Origin: Fomitopsis serialis
Taxonomy: Eukaryota; Basidiomycota; Agaricomycetes; Polyporales; Fomitopsidaceae
Direction: 5' to 3'
Assembly: GCF_022376445.1 (NCBI RefSeq)
Contig: NW_025955043.1
Location: forward strand, 107,220 to 171,219
Length of the DNA stretch: 64,000 bases
The notes under the pieces were generated by a model. It was given only the letters and a program-made list of their open reading frames with translations, was not told the DNA's origin and ran no database searches. Shown here in pieces: positions 10,687 to 21,154 of this stretch (position 1 is the first letter of the stretch; every line of letters begins with the position of its first letter). The position numbers and the translations under genes were made by a program.

Positions 10687-12211
10687 CGTCGACAAAACGA
10701 ACGCTTTGCTCATTCAATATGCCGGCACTGTCCCTCTCGACCATTCAGCCTTCATGCACCGACTCTACGAGTGTCTGCTCGTCCCGGACGACTCGCCGCC
10801 GTCTTCGCCGCCCTGCTCATCTGGCCCGGAACAGCCATCTTCGCTTACCGAGTCCAACATCGAATATATCAATGAGCTCGTCAAGAACTTGAGACCGGCT
10901 GTCGACCGCATGTACGCACGCGTTGGTATGTTCATTTACCGATTCTTTCATTCAAAACAGCCTCTGATACAACTTACAGAAGAGGATCTCACGCAGCTGC
11001 GTGCAGTCGAGGCACGAGACCCACCATCTCCATGTGCGCCGTGCGACGCAGGGCCGACACATGCATTTCAAGAATGTGTGAAGCCTACCGAGGACCCTGT
11101 CACCTCTGCAGACGAGCTCCCGCCGCGCCCGTCTTGTGTGCCCGCATTTTCCGTCTCTGGCTCGCTGACCCCGGACGCCGCGAAGCTGCACCTTGACCGC
11201 CAGATCACCGACATTCTAGGCTCTGACGACGAAGATCCGAGTCGCTGGGATGCTCGCAGCATGTGGCCGAGCCCGCCTTCGACTCCCTCTGAGCACAACA
11301 TGCCCACCAGCTCGATTTCATACCTGCCACTCCCGCGCCGTGACGACGTCATCCAACCTCGACGCACTGTCTTCCCCGAGCTTGACGACGACTTGGACGA
11401 CTCGTATATCGACCTCGCTGCCGAGCTTCGCGCCCGCACTTATACGAGCAAGACCGTCCGGTTTGACCTGCCAGATGAGCTTCGCAGCTCGGACACCTCG
11501 GAAAGCGCAGTACATGCACCTCCGAACTCGCCAGGTATGTCTACCACATTATCTCTTCGATATCCCTACGTTTACACGAACTACCTAGACGATGTTCTCG
11601 CTATTCCAACTCGTAGCTCGACCCCCGACAGCCTTCTGGGCTTAATATCGGGATCCTCATCTTCTGACTCTCCAACCACACCTCCCGCCTCGCCGTCCTC
11701 GCTCCCGGACCCAGAGCTCGAAGAGATCGAGACGCGCCTCATCATGCTTACCTGGGAAATAATCACAGCACTCACCTGTGGCACTGTGTTCGACTCTTTC
11801 CACGACATCATCGGTGTCCGCCGGGCTGCCCTCGAGATTACCGAGATCGCCATGACGCATGCCGCGTTTGACGGCATGCTTGACTTGAAGTGTACCGAAG
11901 CTTGGAGACCCGGACGCATCCAGCACGAAGTTCAGACTCATGCGGATTTCGCTTCGCTCTTTCATCCCCATCTCGGCTGTCCATTCCTGTGGCCACTCGA
12001 ACGCCTCTACCTTGCCGAATGTGAAGCTTATTTTCGCCGCTTCCCAACTCACGACCCGACGCGTGGCTTCTACGACGACACGGACGCATTCCTCGAAGCC
12101 ATCGACACTGTTCTTAACGTCCGCCCCAACCTCCCGACAGTTCATGACTTGTGTGAGCAAGGCAGTCTTGGCTACGTTGGGCAGCTCATTGACGTGCCCT
12201 ACGTCATCTAG
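10655..12211 (+). CDS. Central GC-rich domain, continuation (unknown function)
   Basis: Open for 518 codons from the annotated ATG; the same frame is readable back to about 10622, where it meets the previous frame. Acidic and Pro/Ser-rich middle (about residues 60-330) between two more ordered parts: the N-terminal DKTNALLIQYAGTVPLDH region and a C-terminal segment with FDSFHDIIGVRRAALEI and HPHLGCPFLWPLERLYL. No transmembrane segment or catalytic motif was recognised. I recall similar sequence between protease and RT in other Agaricomycete Gypsy polyproteins, which would make it a family trait rather than a one-off capture; that is memory, not a search. It could be an accessory protein or a captured host gene. 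Confidence 0.6.
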   Translation: MFHRANQEFADVDKTNALLIQYAGTVPLDHSAFMHRLYECLLVPDDSPPSSPPCSSGPEQPSSLTESNIEYINELVKNLRPAVDRMYARVGMFIYRFFHSKQPLIQLTEEDLTQLRAVEARDPPSPCAPCDAGPTHAFQECVKPTEDPVTSADELPPRPSCVPAFSVSGSLTPDAAKLHLDRQITDILGSDDEDPSRWDARSMWPSPPSTPSEHNMPTSSISYLPLPRRDDVIQPRRTVFPELDDDLDDSYIDLAAELRARTYTSKTVRFDLPDELRSSDTSESAVHAPPNSPGMSTTLSLRYPYVYTNYLDDVLAIPTRSSTPDSLLGLISGSSSSDSPTTPPASPSSLPDPELEEIETRLIMLTWEIITALTCGTVFDSFHDIIGVRRAALEITEIAMTHAAFDGMLDLKCTEAWRPGRIQHEVQTHADFASLFHPHLGCPFLWPLERLYLAECEAYFRRFPTHDPTRGFYDDTDAFLEAIDTVLNVRPNLPTVHDLCEQGSLGYVGQLIDVPYVI

Positions 12212-12940
12212 ACAGGGCAGAACATTGTACGTCTTCAGCATCTATATCCACCTCATCATTTCTAATTTGTCTCTTGAAGCTCGTGTTGTCTGTGCTAATT
12301 ATTCTGTAACATCGCTCGACGCAGGTCCGTCGGCACTTAAGCGATCATACCCCGTTGGCGACTTGTATGTATTGGATCTTCACCGTCTGTGTTTTGTGTT
12401 TGATACAAATCCTTGCGATGTCTTTTCATATGTTATATCTATGTTTGATTCCTTTTTGCCCATCTGTTTCGTATTGACTTCGCGTGGTGCGAGTACACCG
12501 GCACTTATGTGATCCTCAGCCACCCATTCAATCTTAGTGTGTTCTTCGATGTCTTGCTTACTGTTTCTTTGTGTCAGGTCCCGTTTTATCCACCATTGTA
12601 TGATTAAATCTGTTCTTACTTCTGGCTCACTGACCCCACCTTCATTTATTTGTGATCATGTTAAATTGGTTGACTGTACTTGTATTAAACTCGCTGCTTC
12701 GCGCCGAGTAGCCCGCGGGTCTCGGGCTTTTGTGTCCACTGTACCACCCACGAAATACTACGCATTTCATGGGGAATTTTCGGCGAAATCTGGTGAAGAC
12801 TTCGAGCGCATTTGTGATGACTGCGAGTGCAATTCAAAAGATAATAGTGGACTTGTACTCGGAATAAAGCTTGGAGGGCTTAGTAATGAGTCTATGGACT
12901 CCAGAAAATGCCCGAAAAATGCGAATAAAAATCTGGATGA
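12212..12940 (+). other. End of the central block, frame unclear
   Basis: After the TAG at 12211 two other frames look coding: one with PSALKRSYPVGDLYVLDLHR (about 12330-12390) and one starting about 12690 (RRVARGSRAFVSTVPPTKYY). They suggest further frame breaks or an intron (gtacgt at about 12229). GC content falls back to the retroelement level by about 12940. Confidence 0.4.
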
Positions 12941-14105
12941 CTACGAGACTATACCAAGTCGAAGACAGCAGATGCTAGATGATAATGATGAAGCTATAAA
13001 AGTATTCTCAGTAGCTGGAGTATATGAAGAAGATGATGAGGTAGTGTTGGTTATGAATAATGCTTCAGTTATGGGAGCATACAAGAGAGTTGATAGGAGA
13101 GTAAAGCCAGTTCCTGGAGTGTTTCCAGAGGATGCTAGGGTAGAGAGAAGGTTTCCAGAGGATCCATTAAATTCATTACCAGCTCTCACTATGCATCCAC
13201 CAGTATTTGAACCAGGAGAAAGGCTCACACAGAAAAGGTTGGATGATATGAATATCAATGGAGGAGGTTTCATGTGGCCAGAAGAAGAAAAGTTGTTTCA
13301 GCATATTCTCAGAATAAATGAGAAAACATTGGCCTTTCAAGAAAGTCACAGAGGTACATTCAGAGAGGATTATTTCACTCCATATATTATCCCAGTTGTT
13401 CCTCATGAACCATGGGAGTTCAAAAATATACCTATACCTCCTGGTATCAGAGACAAGGTCATTGAATTACTCAAAGAGAAAATACAGGCTGGTGTATATG
13501 AACCAAGCCAATCATCATATAGGTCAAGATGGTTTTGTGTATTGAAGAAGAATGGAAAATTGAGGCTTGTACATGACCTACAGCCTCTGAATAAAGTATC
13601 AATAAGAGATGCAGGACTGCCTCCAAATTTGGATGCATTTGTAGAGCCCTTTGTTGGCCACAAGTGTTATACTGTATGGGACCTATTTTGGGGATTTGAT
13701 GCTAGAAAAGTTCATCCTCGCAGTCGTGACATGACATCATTCCAGACACCATTGGGACTATTGCGCATTACATCACTGCCTATGGGATTTACCAACTCAC
13801 CAGCAGAATTCCAGAAGTGCATGCCATTTATTCTGCAGCAGGAAATTCCCCAAGTTGCTGATATATTCATTGATGATCTACCTATTAAAGGACCTAAAAC
13901 AGATTATCCTGATGAAAATGGAGATCCTGAAGTGTTAGCAGAGAACCCAGGCATTAGGAGATTTATATGGGAGCATGCTCTAGATGTCCATCGTATTATG
14001 CACAGAATAGGACATGCAGGAGCTACATTTTCCCCAAACAAAGTCCAATTGTGCTGTCCTGAAGTAATCAATCATCGTTGGACAGAAATGCACTCCAAAT
14101 GGTAG
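12537..14105 (+). pseudogene. Ty3/Gypsy reverse transcriptase
   Basis: 522 codons; the first 130 or so belong to the central block. From about codon 135 the protein is typical: MHPPVFEPGERLTQ, then SSYRSRWFCVLKKNGKLRLV (RT motif 1-2 region), TSFQTPLGLLRITSLPMGF and VADIFIDDLP. The catalytic box is FIDD instead of the usual Y/F-x-DD with V or A, which this clade tolerates. The frame ends in TAG at 14103 because a 4-bp tandem repeat (aatcaatc, about 14064-14071) shifts it; without one copy the frame continues as VGQKCTPNGRLPEP into RNase H. Confidence 0.85.
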
Positions 14106-14181
14106 ACTTCCAGAGCCAAACAAAATAGAGAAAATATTAAAATGGCCAACACTAAAGTCTGTCCATGATGTTCGTGGGTTC

Positions 14182-15135
14182 TTGGGGTTGTGTGGAACAG
14201 TCCGCATATGGATCAAGGATTATTCCCTCATTGCAAGACCACTCACTCATCTTCTGCACCACTCTGTAGAATTTAATTGGGATACAGAACAGCAGGAAGC
14301 ATTTGATCGTCTTAAATTAGCAGTGACTTCAGCTCCTGCATTAATGCCAATTGACTACCCTTCAAAGAGACCAGTTGTGTTATCAGTTGACACAAGCTGG
14401 ATTGCAGTAGGATTTGTATTATCCCAGTATGATGAACAAGGAAGAAAACATCCAGCTAGATATGGCTCTATACCACTGAATGAAAGAGAAGCTCGATATT
14501 CTCAGCCAAAGCTAGAACTCTATGGATTATACAGAGCTTCACAAGCATACAAATTATATTTGATTGGAGTACAAGAGTTGCAGATTGAAGTGGATGCAAA
14601 ATATATTAAAGGCATGTTACGTGAACCTGACTTGCAGCCCAATGCAAGTATGAATAGATGGATACAGGGAATATTGCTGTTTGACTTCAAACTGGTCCAT
14701 GTACCAGCAGACAGACACAGAGCCCCAGATGCTTTGTCTAGGAGGGAAATGGCTGAGGATGAACAAATACCAGAAGAAGATGATACATGGTTGGATGATA
14801 TACCATTGTTTTGTCAGTTAGAAGACATGCAAATGACTGAAAGGCATGAAGACATAACAGCATTAGTAGCAACAGTTGGTATAGTAGCAAACACACAGAT
14901 CACTACCAAATATATACACATAGAGAACTATTACAATTCAGGCAGTACCTACAGAATTTGGAAACACCCATACTGCCATCAATACAAGCAAAGAAAAGAT
15001 TTATTAGAAAAGCTACAAGGTATCTACTCAGAGGAGGAAAGTTATATAGGAGAAATGGGAATAAAGTTCCCACTATTGTCATATTTGGATCCGAGGCTAG
15101 AGCAAAGATCCTTATGCATGCTCATGAAGGTTTAG
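14182..15135 (+). pseudogene. Ty3/Gypsy RNase H
   Basis: The frame is readable from about 14072. RNase H acidic residues are visible in VVLSVDTSWIAVGFVLSQ (D), SQPKLELYGLYRA (E) and LQIEVDAKYIKGML (D), followed by HVPADRHRAPDALSRRE, the usual end of the domain. The start given is only the first in-frame ATG; in the intact element this is part of the pol polyprotein. After about 14937 the frame is shifted by one base and the integrase continues in another frame. Confidence 0.85.
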
Positions 15136-16268
15136 GACACAGAGGAGAATATGCAGTAATGAAGATGTTAAAAGAAAGATTTTATTGGCCAGGAATGTGG
15201 AGAGATGTTAGGCATCATGTTGCATCATGCAATCAATGCCAGTTAAGAAGCACTACCAAAGTAGAGGTCCCTTTAAAAATATCAGCACCTCTCACTATCT
15301 TTCACAAGATATATTTGGACATTATGGAAATGCCATTGGCCAAAGGATTCAGCCATATAATTGCAGCTCGAGATGATTTCACAAGAGCTTCTGAAGGACG
15401 TGCACTGCGAAATAAAACAGCCAAAGCAGTTGCAAAGTTCTTCTTTGAAGAAATATTATGCAGATATGGTGCTGTAGGAGAAGTAGTAACAGACAATGGA
15501 TCAGAGTTCAAAGAAGCCTTCACAGAACTCATGGACAAATATGGATTACCTCACATCAACATATCCAGTTACAATTCAAAAGCTAATGGAGTAGTAGAGA
15601 GAGGTCACTTCATTATAAGGGAAGCCTTGATCAAATCCTGTGAAGGAGATTGGACAAGGTGGCCAGATTATGTTCATCATGTGTTCTTTGCAGATTGCAT
15701 TACAATCACTCCATCTACAGGATATTCTCCATATTACCTGTTGTATGGTGTACATCCCATACTGCCATTTGACCTGTTGGAAGCCACATTCATGCTTGAA
15801 AATTACAGGAGAGGACTATCCACTACAGAATTATTGGCATTACGTACCAGGCAGTTACAAAAGAAGCCTGAAGATGTAGCTCGTGCTGCATCAGTTCTAA
15901 AGAAGACTAGATTGCGATCAAAAGCTGTTTTTGAACAGCGATATAGTAGGAGATTGAGAAGAGAGTCATATAAACCAGGAGAGTTAGTATTGGTAAGGAA
16001 CTCAAGGATAGAAAAACATCACAGCCGCAAGCATCTGCCTCGATATTTAGGGCCATATGAAGTGCACAGGCATACCATGGGAGGTGCATACATATTAAAA
16101 GAATTGGATGGTGCTGTCTGGAAACAGAAAATTGCAGCATTTCGCATTATGCCCTATATCAGTCGTCATGATCCACATTTAGCTGATCTTGCACTTGATA
16201 TTGATGGGAATGCAAGCACTGACACCCAAGAAAATGATACAGACAGCGGAAATGACAGTGATGTTTGA
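14936..16268 (+). pseudogene. Ty3/Gypsy integrase
   Basis: Zinc-binding HHCC domain (HAHEGLGHRG ... SCNQCQLR) at about 15120-15250. The catalytic core has D (IYLDIMEMP), D (VVTDNGSEF) and E (ANGVVERGHF), then ITPSTGYSPYYLLYGVHP. The C-terminal part carries a typical LVLVRNSRIEKH and LGPYEV stretch and ends in an acidic tail with TGA at 16266. No chromodomain is visible. The reading frame is intact from about 14940 to the stop; the first ATG of this frame is at 14958. Confidence 0.9.
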
Positions 16269-16784
16269 GGAATTGATGTAGCGCTATGCACAGACAGTTG
16301 TGGGAAAAGGCATTGCTTTAAAAGGCAATTAGCCTAAAACATGGATATGGACGCCCACAGACACAAACAGATCCACACAGTTCAGCGTCACAAATAGAAT
16401 CCATCACTCACTGCATGCATCTTCTTTTCCCCACCAAAATGATCAGCACTATCGTTGTTGCCGCCATCGTCTGCAGTGTCCTAGTTGGCACTATTATTAT
16501 CATCATGCTCATCATCCTCTTCTGCCATGGCCCTCTTCCTCAGATGGAAGGCGTGCATCTTCGCCCCATTGTCCGCCCAAGCCGCCCCAGCATGGCTAGT
16601 TTCATCAGTTATGATGTGCGTTTTGTGGAACGCAATCAGACAAGTATGCTTCAAATTAAAATATGGATCTATTCTTCTGATCAAAAAGTGCTTTATAGAC
16701 GCCAACCAGGCAAACACATCGCCGGTGTAGAAAAGGGCTATTGAGAGCAACTGGGGGCAGTTGCAATCTTTTGCATTGGGTAGA
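16269..16784 (+). other. Ty3 3' untranslated region
   Basis: Lies between the integrase stop and the LTR. Two opposing ORFs (109 codons + at 16415-16744, 89 codons - at 16481-16750) exist. The minus one has an acidic end (AEEDDEHDDNN), the plus one a hydrophobic N-terminus; neither is recognisable. The last bases before the LTR (gcattgggtaga) are only weakly purine-rich for a polypurine tract. Confidence 0.4.
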
Positions 16785-16898
16785 TGTCACACGTTGATAC
16801 TGTTTTGCACGCGTAAATGGCCAATGGAACACACTTTGAGATTAGACCATGAGAGCATCACGACAGCATGATAACGACGAAGACAAACAACAGGCAAA

Positions 16899-17312
16899 CT
16901 AAACAAGATGGTCACGCTGCTCTACCATGTCAAAATGGGCCAGGAGATGGTCAAGGGCAGGATCGGGGAGAGTGAATTCGAACGAAATGAAGGTGGTATG
17001 TGAAATGAACATCGTATCCGTAAAGTACATATAGACTATCTTGTAGCAGCCAGGCCATTCAGGCCACTCTTCAACGTGACTAAAAGAAGACAGATATTAG
17101 TTGAAGAAAGAGGAAAACAAGAAAGGGTGTATAACGTACCTAGTGGCAGCAGCAAAGACGGGCAGAGAACCCGTAAGGCGGGGCCATTGTTCTTGGGCCT
17201 GCCGCTGAGGAAAAGGAAGGGTTAGAGAATGAAGGGAGAGAGTTTAGCAATAATGTACCAAGGTGCCCTCCCCATCAGTGATTCCACCCCACATGTCCCA
17301 GCCAGAAGACAT
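16899..17312 (-). CDS. Three-exon micro-gene inside the LTR, copy 1
   Basis: Mirror copy of the gene at 21960-22373; exons on the minus strand are 17312-17259, 17204-17140 and 17079-16899 (99 aa). Start ATG at 17312, stop TAG at 16899-16901. Splice sites follow GT-AG. The gene runs antisense to the LTR and to pol. The predicted protein begins MSSGWDMWGGITDGEG, has a Trp/Pro-rich middle (EEWPEWPGCYK) and a hydrophobic beta-like stretch, and ends RDHLV. No signal peptide or known domain. All three exons and both introns are open and conserved between the copies. Function unknown. Confidence 0.6.
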
Positions 17313-17491
17313 ATTGAACGGTAGGTCGTGGGAGAGTGGTATAGTTGTGGATAGAGAGTGGATAGAAGGTGGTTTGCAGTGACGTGGCGGTGCGTGCGCG
17401 TTAGGGAGACCAGTGGCTGAAGATCTAAAGTCAGATCAAAGTCAGCTGAGCGCCTAGATCCAGTCTGTGATATTCAGCAGCGCTTACTCAT

Positions 17492-17518
17492 TCTATTGTG
17501 CTTCGTCAGCACAATAGA
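17492..17518. other. Perfect hairpin in the LTR
   Basis: TCTATTGTGCT, loop TCGTC, AGCACAATAGA: an 11-bp perfect stem with a 5-nt loop, about 200 bp upstream of the LTR TATA box. The mirror copy is at 21754-21780. Confidence 0.7.
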
Positions 17519-18117
17519 GGTGCTCAGTCAGCAATGCCAAGAGCATTAGTAATTATTGGAGATCAGGCCACAATGGATGGAATTATGGGATTGGTTGGCA
17601 AGTTGGATGATATTGATCACATGATAGGATTTGATTGGTTAATCTGAGAGCTTGCTTACTCATTGTCTTACTCAGCTGCTTATTAAGCAGTTCACAAACT
17701 GTATATAAAGCCCTGTGTTTTGCAGGCAAATGCATGCAATCTCAGTAGTACCCTCTCAGACATCTGGTGTGAGAGATCTGCAGTTTCCTTTTTAAGTCAA
17801 TCAGTTACTATTTGAGGCAGTATCTCACACAGTGTGAGACCTCTGATAGTATCCTCTGTTATAACAATCGGTAGTTTGTCTAATAGCACATTACTAGGTG
17901 CTATCACTCTCACTGAGCAAGTCTTCATTTGGAAGTATTGTCTCAGTACATCTTGAACCACTTCAGAAAATATATAAAATACATAAAATATTCCCAACTC
18001 CCCTACACACTCCTAAACACCTATAGTGAACCTTTGGTTTTCCCACGAACAACTGTATAAGCTTGGTGTACACCAAAACACCCAGTGAACACAGAGGAAA
18101 CAACTTTCCTATTGACA

Positions 18118-18508
18118 CAGCTCGCTCGATCAAGGACCTCCTCAGCTCAGCGGGTACGATGCGACACCTCTTCCAATACATACACAGTACCGGCCGCTTT
18201 GCGGCCGCCTACGGAGACCTGGTGATGAAAGAAGAGAAGGCGAGAGACCGCGACAAGGGCGCGTGTTGACAATGAATAGCGGCCGACGCACAGAGAACCG
18301 AGATCCCGCACACCCAGAACTCATTCCATTCGACGCATTCACATCCCACTACACTACAGCACATACTACTATACCTGCCTTACGCTCCGGCAAACGGCGA
18401 TGCTAAGTGACCACGGACCAGACGAGACATACCGAGAGTAGTGTATGTAATGTCTACATAGGGCTTCGCCCTCAGTGACATTAAATGGAATAAACAAACA
18501 AACAAACA
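18118..18508 (+). mobile_element. LINE 3' tail, inverted away from its body
   Basis: Starts immediately after the LTR. The first 50 codons read as the C-terminus of a Tad-like LINE ORF2 (ARSIKDLLSSAG, MRHLFQYIHSTGRFAAAYG) with stop at 18269. Then comes an untranslated region with gggcttcgccct and a terminal (AAAC)n tract at about 18490-18508. The LINE body at 22488-28289 stops exactly where this tail would continue, but lies on the opposite strand. Confidence 0.85.
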
Positions 18509-18520
18509 AAAGTCCAAGTG
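18509..18520. repeat. LINE target-site duplication, 3' copy
   Basis: AAAGTCCAAGTG directly after the (AAAC)n end. Its reverse complement is at 28290-28301, at the 5' end of the LINE body. The opposite orientation of the two copies is what an inversion of one end would give. Confidence 0.85.
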
Positions 18521-19565
18521 AAAAAAGACACTTGCTGGGGAGTGGGCCATGCATGGCAATACATTCCCAGTTGTATTCAAGTTGTCTGTCTTCTAGCTCA
18601 TGAAGTCATTGCTTAATCTCACTTATCAAATGCATTGATATATACTAGTCTGTGAGGCTAACTTTCAAGCTTTACCAAGCAGTTGTCAAACTGTGACAAT
18701 AACAATACACTCACACAGGCCAAGTTGAAATCATCAGGCAGTATTATAGTAGTCACAGAGGTACTTGCTCACCATCCTCATTGCAGTGACACAAGACACA
18801 AGAGCATTGAATCTTGAATATTGAGTACCCTAGAGAATCCATAATGTGCATGTTTCTTGATCAGAAATTTTCATTGATCATAGATAGCTATGCCAATATC
18901 TCCGCATAGTCATTACCCAATGATATGTGTGGTTGCAGACTTGTTCTTGCCCAACTGTAGCTGAGCTGCCCTGTTTCACCATGTTTGGGACATTATGTAC
19001 TGTCTCAAAACACTGAACAATAATACTCCTTTACTATTGGGAAACTTTGTATGGAATTTGTATAGGGACTGTTAAATTGAGTCAATATTGACCATGATCA
19101 GAATCAATTGTATCATTTGAACTGAGTAGGTCATATACTTCCCTACAAAGTGATGCTACATTGGCTTAGACCTCCCAATGTCAGAGTCTGTTTAGGCCAA
19201 CTATGCTGAGTTTGTTACACTCATGATGCCTTTTCATGAAATGTAGCTCATGCTGTGGAAAAGCAGGAAGTCACATGTGTCATGTATAGCTGCAACCTTC
19301 TAGATGCAGTATACAGGAGTGCTCATCTGCATTCCTCTCCTCATCCCATAGCAAAAAAGTGATATGTCACAGGCATGATTATGGATATTCAATGGAGAGC
19401 AAGAACCTGTAAATAAGAATTTTTATCATCAATGTTTTCTTGCACAGCATCCGGCAGTTTGCAAGAGTCTTGCACAATGAACTGTGGTCCCATACAAGAG
19501 TATGGTACTTATGGTGCAAAGTGTTGCCAGAGCTTTGGGTGAGCACAATTACCACATATATAGTA
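18521..19565. other. AT-rich flank of the LINE insertion
   Basis: No gene recognised. The first part (cttgctggggag, then gggcc) resembles 30256-30275, suggesting an old repeat. The right end meets gag at the cctca motif (19566-19570), the second inversion breakpoint. Confidence 0.4.
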
Positions 19566-19567
19566 CC

Positions 19568-21049
19568 TCAATGAGCATTTGCCACAAATTGCTCTGTATC
19601 CTCTAGGACACATAGAGTAAATGGGTCTATGCTAGTAGTGGCATAATGAACTTGAGCTGTATTAGTAGTAGCGCCAATCTGGCGCTGTACTGCAGGATAG
19701 AATGGTTCATTCATGTTTCTGAGAATATTTGAGCCATCTTTCATAACAAATCTACCCATGTTATTCTTTATGACTATGCCTTGCTGTAATAATTCCTGCA
19801 TTTTGAGACAGTTTGCTAAGGTGTGGTTCTTATCTCCACATCCAAAACAACTTCTGTCCATATTAGTCCCAGTAGCTGGGGTAGCATTAGCAATATTGCC
19901 AACTGCAGCTGTAAATGGTCTAGGAATTCTGGGAGCTATAGGCTGATTATTTGCCTGTAATGCTGCAGGTCTTTTCAGCACATTAGCTAATGATGGTGTC
20001 TTCATGCAAGCCTTCAAATATGTGATCATATATATGGGATCATCTATCTGTAGCTTGGACAGCTGTTCTGCAAGATCCTCTACATCATCATCTTGAGATA
20101 CATGTGATGATGACTTATTTGATGATTTATTGGATTTCTCCTTCTGTTCATCATCTTCTGAAGAATGGGATGATTTTCTCTTCTTTGTTTTCTTCTTGTG
20201 AGTCTTGCTAGCAGTTGATTTATGCTTTGCTGACTTTCGTTTCTTCTTCCTAATTCGATCTTCATCCTCTGAGCTTGAGGTTTCATTATCACTTTCACTG
20301 TCTTCATCACTACTATCATCTGAATCATCTGAATCACTGTCTGAATATTCTTGTTCTGTGTCAGAGATCTGCTGATCAAAGTTCTGTCTACCCCATCTCT
20401 GCTGTGCAATTTCATTAACTTGTGCAACTGAGAATGGGCTTTTAAGATCATGATCTGGATATTTGGCCTGCAAATGGAGTTGGAGGTATGTGCGAGTTTT
20501 TCTGTGCAAACCTTTCCAAAATTGCAAGTCCTCTTCTGACTGTATCATAGCCCCATCCTCCCTCAGATACCTGGACATTTTTAGGAATTTCCTCCTATAT
20601 TCTTTCCATTTACTGAGATATTTGATTTGTTTGAGCTTTGATTTCTTTATGAAGGCAGTAAGATGCCTAATCTTATAATGACGCTCACTTCTATCAGCAT
20701 CAAATAATTCCCAAAATTCCTCCTTGAAGGCTTCCCAGTCAGCTTTTTCTTTTCTAGACTGGATGTAACTGTCCATGCTCTTGAGAGAACGATTGACACT
20801 CTCTGAGCAATAACGAAATATACTGTCAATTTTATCTTTGGATGATATAACAGCATGCTTCCTGCATAAATGTTCATAGTCTGATAAGAATGATCTAACA
20901 TCCTTATAACTGCCCTTGAATTTATGAGGGGCATTCTTGCTAGATGCTGCTGGCATTACATCTGGACCAATTATAGGAGCCTTCAGTTCATCTGCTATTT
21001 GAGTCTCAGCATCCTTTTTACCAGAATCACTATTATCTTGTTCAGCCAT
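19568..21049 (-). CDS. Ty3/Gypsy Gag
   Basis: 493 codons, ATG at 21049. The N-terminal half is a capsid-type retrotransposon Gag (KGSYKDVRSFLSDYEHLC, WEAFKEEFWELFDAD). The middle (about residues 225-315) is a Ser/Asp/Glu then Lys-rich low-complexity stretch. A CCHC zinc knuckle CFGCGDKNHTLANC lies at about 19800-19860. The family role is RNA binding and particle assembly. The TGA stop (19568-19570) lies inside the 5-bp microhomology at the inversion breakpoint; the family normally runs on into protease. Here gag is separated from its pol by the inversion and is the only intact retroelement ORF in the region. Confidence 0.9.
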   Translation of the reverse strand: MAEQDNSDSGKKDAETQIADELKAPIIGPDVMPAASSKNAPHKFKGSYKDVRSFLSDYEHLCRKHAVISSKDKIDSIFRYCSESVNRSLKSMDSYIQSRKEKADWEAFKEEFWELFDADRSERHYKIRHLTAFIKKSKLKQIKYLSKWKEYRRKFLKMSRYLREDGAMIQSEEDLQFWKGLHRKTRTYLQLHLQAKYPDHDLKSPFSVAQVNEIAQQRWGRQNFDQQISDTEQEYSDSDSDDSDDSSDEDSESDNETSSSEDEDRIRKKKRKSAKHKSTASKTHKKKTKKRKSSHSSEDDEQKEKSNKSSNKSSSHVSQDDDVEDLAEQLSKLQIDDPIYMITYLKACMKTPSLANVLKRPAALQANNQPIAPRIPRPFTAAVGNIANATPATGTNMDRSCFGCGDKNHTLANCLKMQELLQQGIVIKNNMGRFVMKDGSNILRNMNEPFYPAVQRQIGATTNTAQVHYATTSIDPFTLCVLEDTEQFVANAH

Positions 21050-21131
21050 GATTGCAATTGATATAGGATGTATGAATCAATGTGTTGAGATATGGAATGA
21101 ATATTGTTTGGGGATTGTGGAACCTTTGTTA

Positions 21132-21150
21132 CCCCTCGCGGTGGGCTCCA
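21132..21150 (-). other. Primer binding site of the Ty3 element
   Basis: The + strand CCCCTCGCGGTGGGCTCCA looks like a tRNA 3' end with CCA. On the minus strand the complement (TGGAGCCC...) starts 4 nt after the LTR end, the normal PBS position. The tRNA identity was not determined. Confidence 0.75.
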
Positions 21151-21154
21151 CTGA

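Larger units (their letters stand above)
8094..18117 (+). mobile_element. Ty3/Gypsy element, pol half with 3' LTR
   Basis: Order on the + strand: spacer peptide, protease, a GC-rich central block, reverse transcriptase, RNase H, integrase, then the LTR at 16785-18117. The gag half of the family lies inverted at 19568-22487. Base composition changes sharply: the retroviral-type domains are AT-rich, the central block (about 9440-12900) GC-rich. Reading frames break at about 8427, 10622, 14066 and 14937, so this copy cannot make an intact polyprotein. The 3' LTR abuts LINE sequence at 18118, meaning the element landed in a LINE. I found no clean target duplication for it. Confidence 0.9.
16785..18117 (+). 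mobile_element. 3' LTR (1333 bp) of the Ty3 element
   Basis: Begins TGTCA and ends TGACA. The reverse complement of 21155-22487 matches it without gaps (p + q = 39272). I noticed three substitutions, two near the start and one 8-10 bp from the end. Inside: a 3-exon antisense gene (16899-17312), a perfect 11-bp-stem hairpin (17492-17518), a TATA box (gtatataaag at 17701) and a leader-like region. It is followed directly by LINE 3' sequence. Confidence 0.92.
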
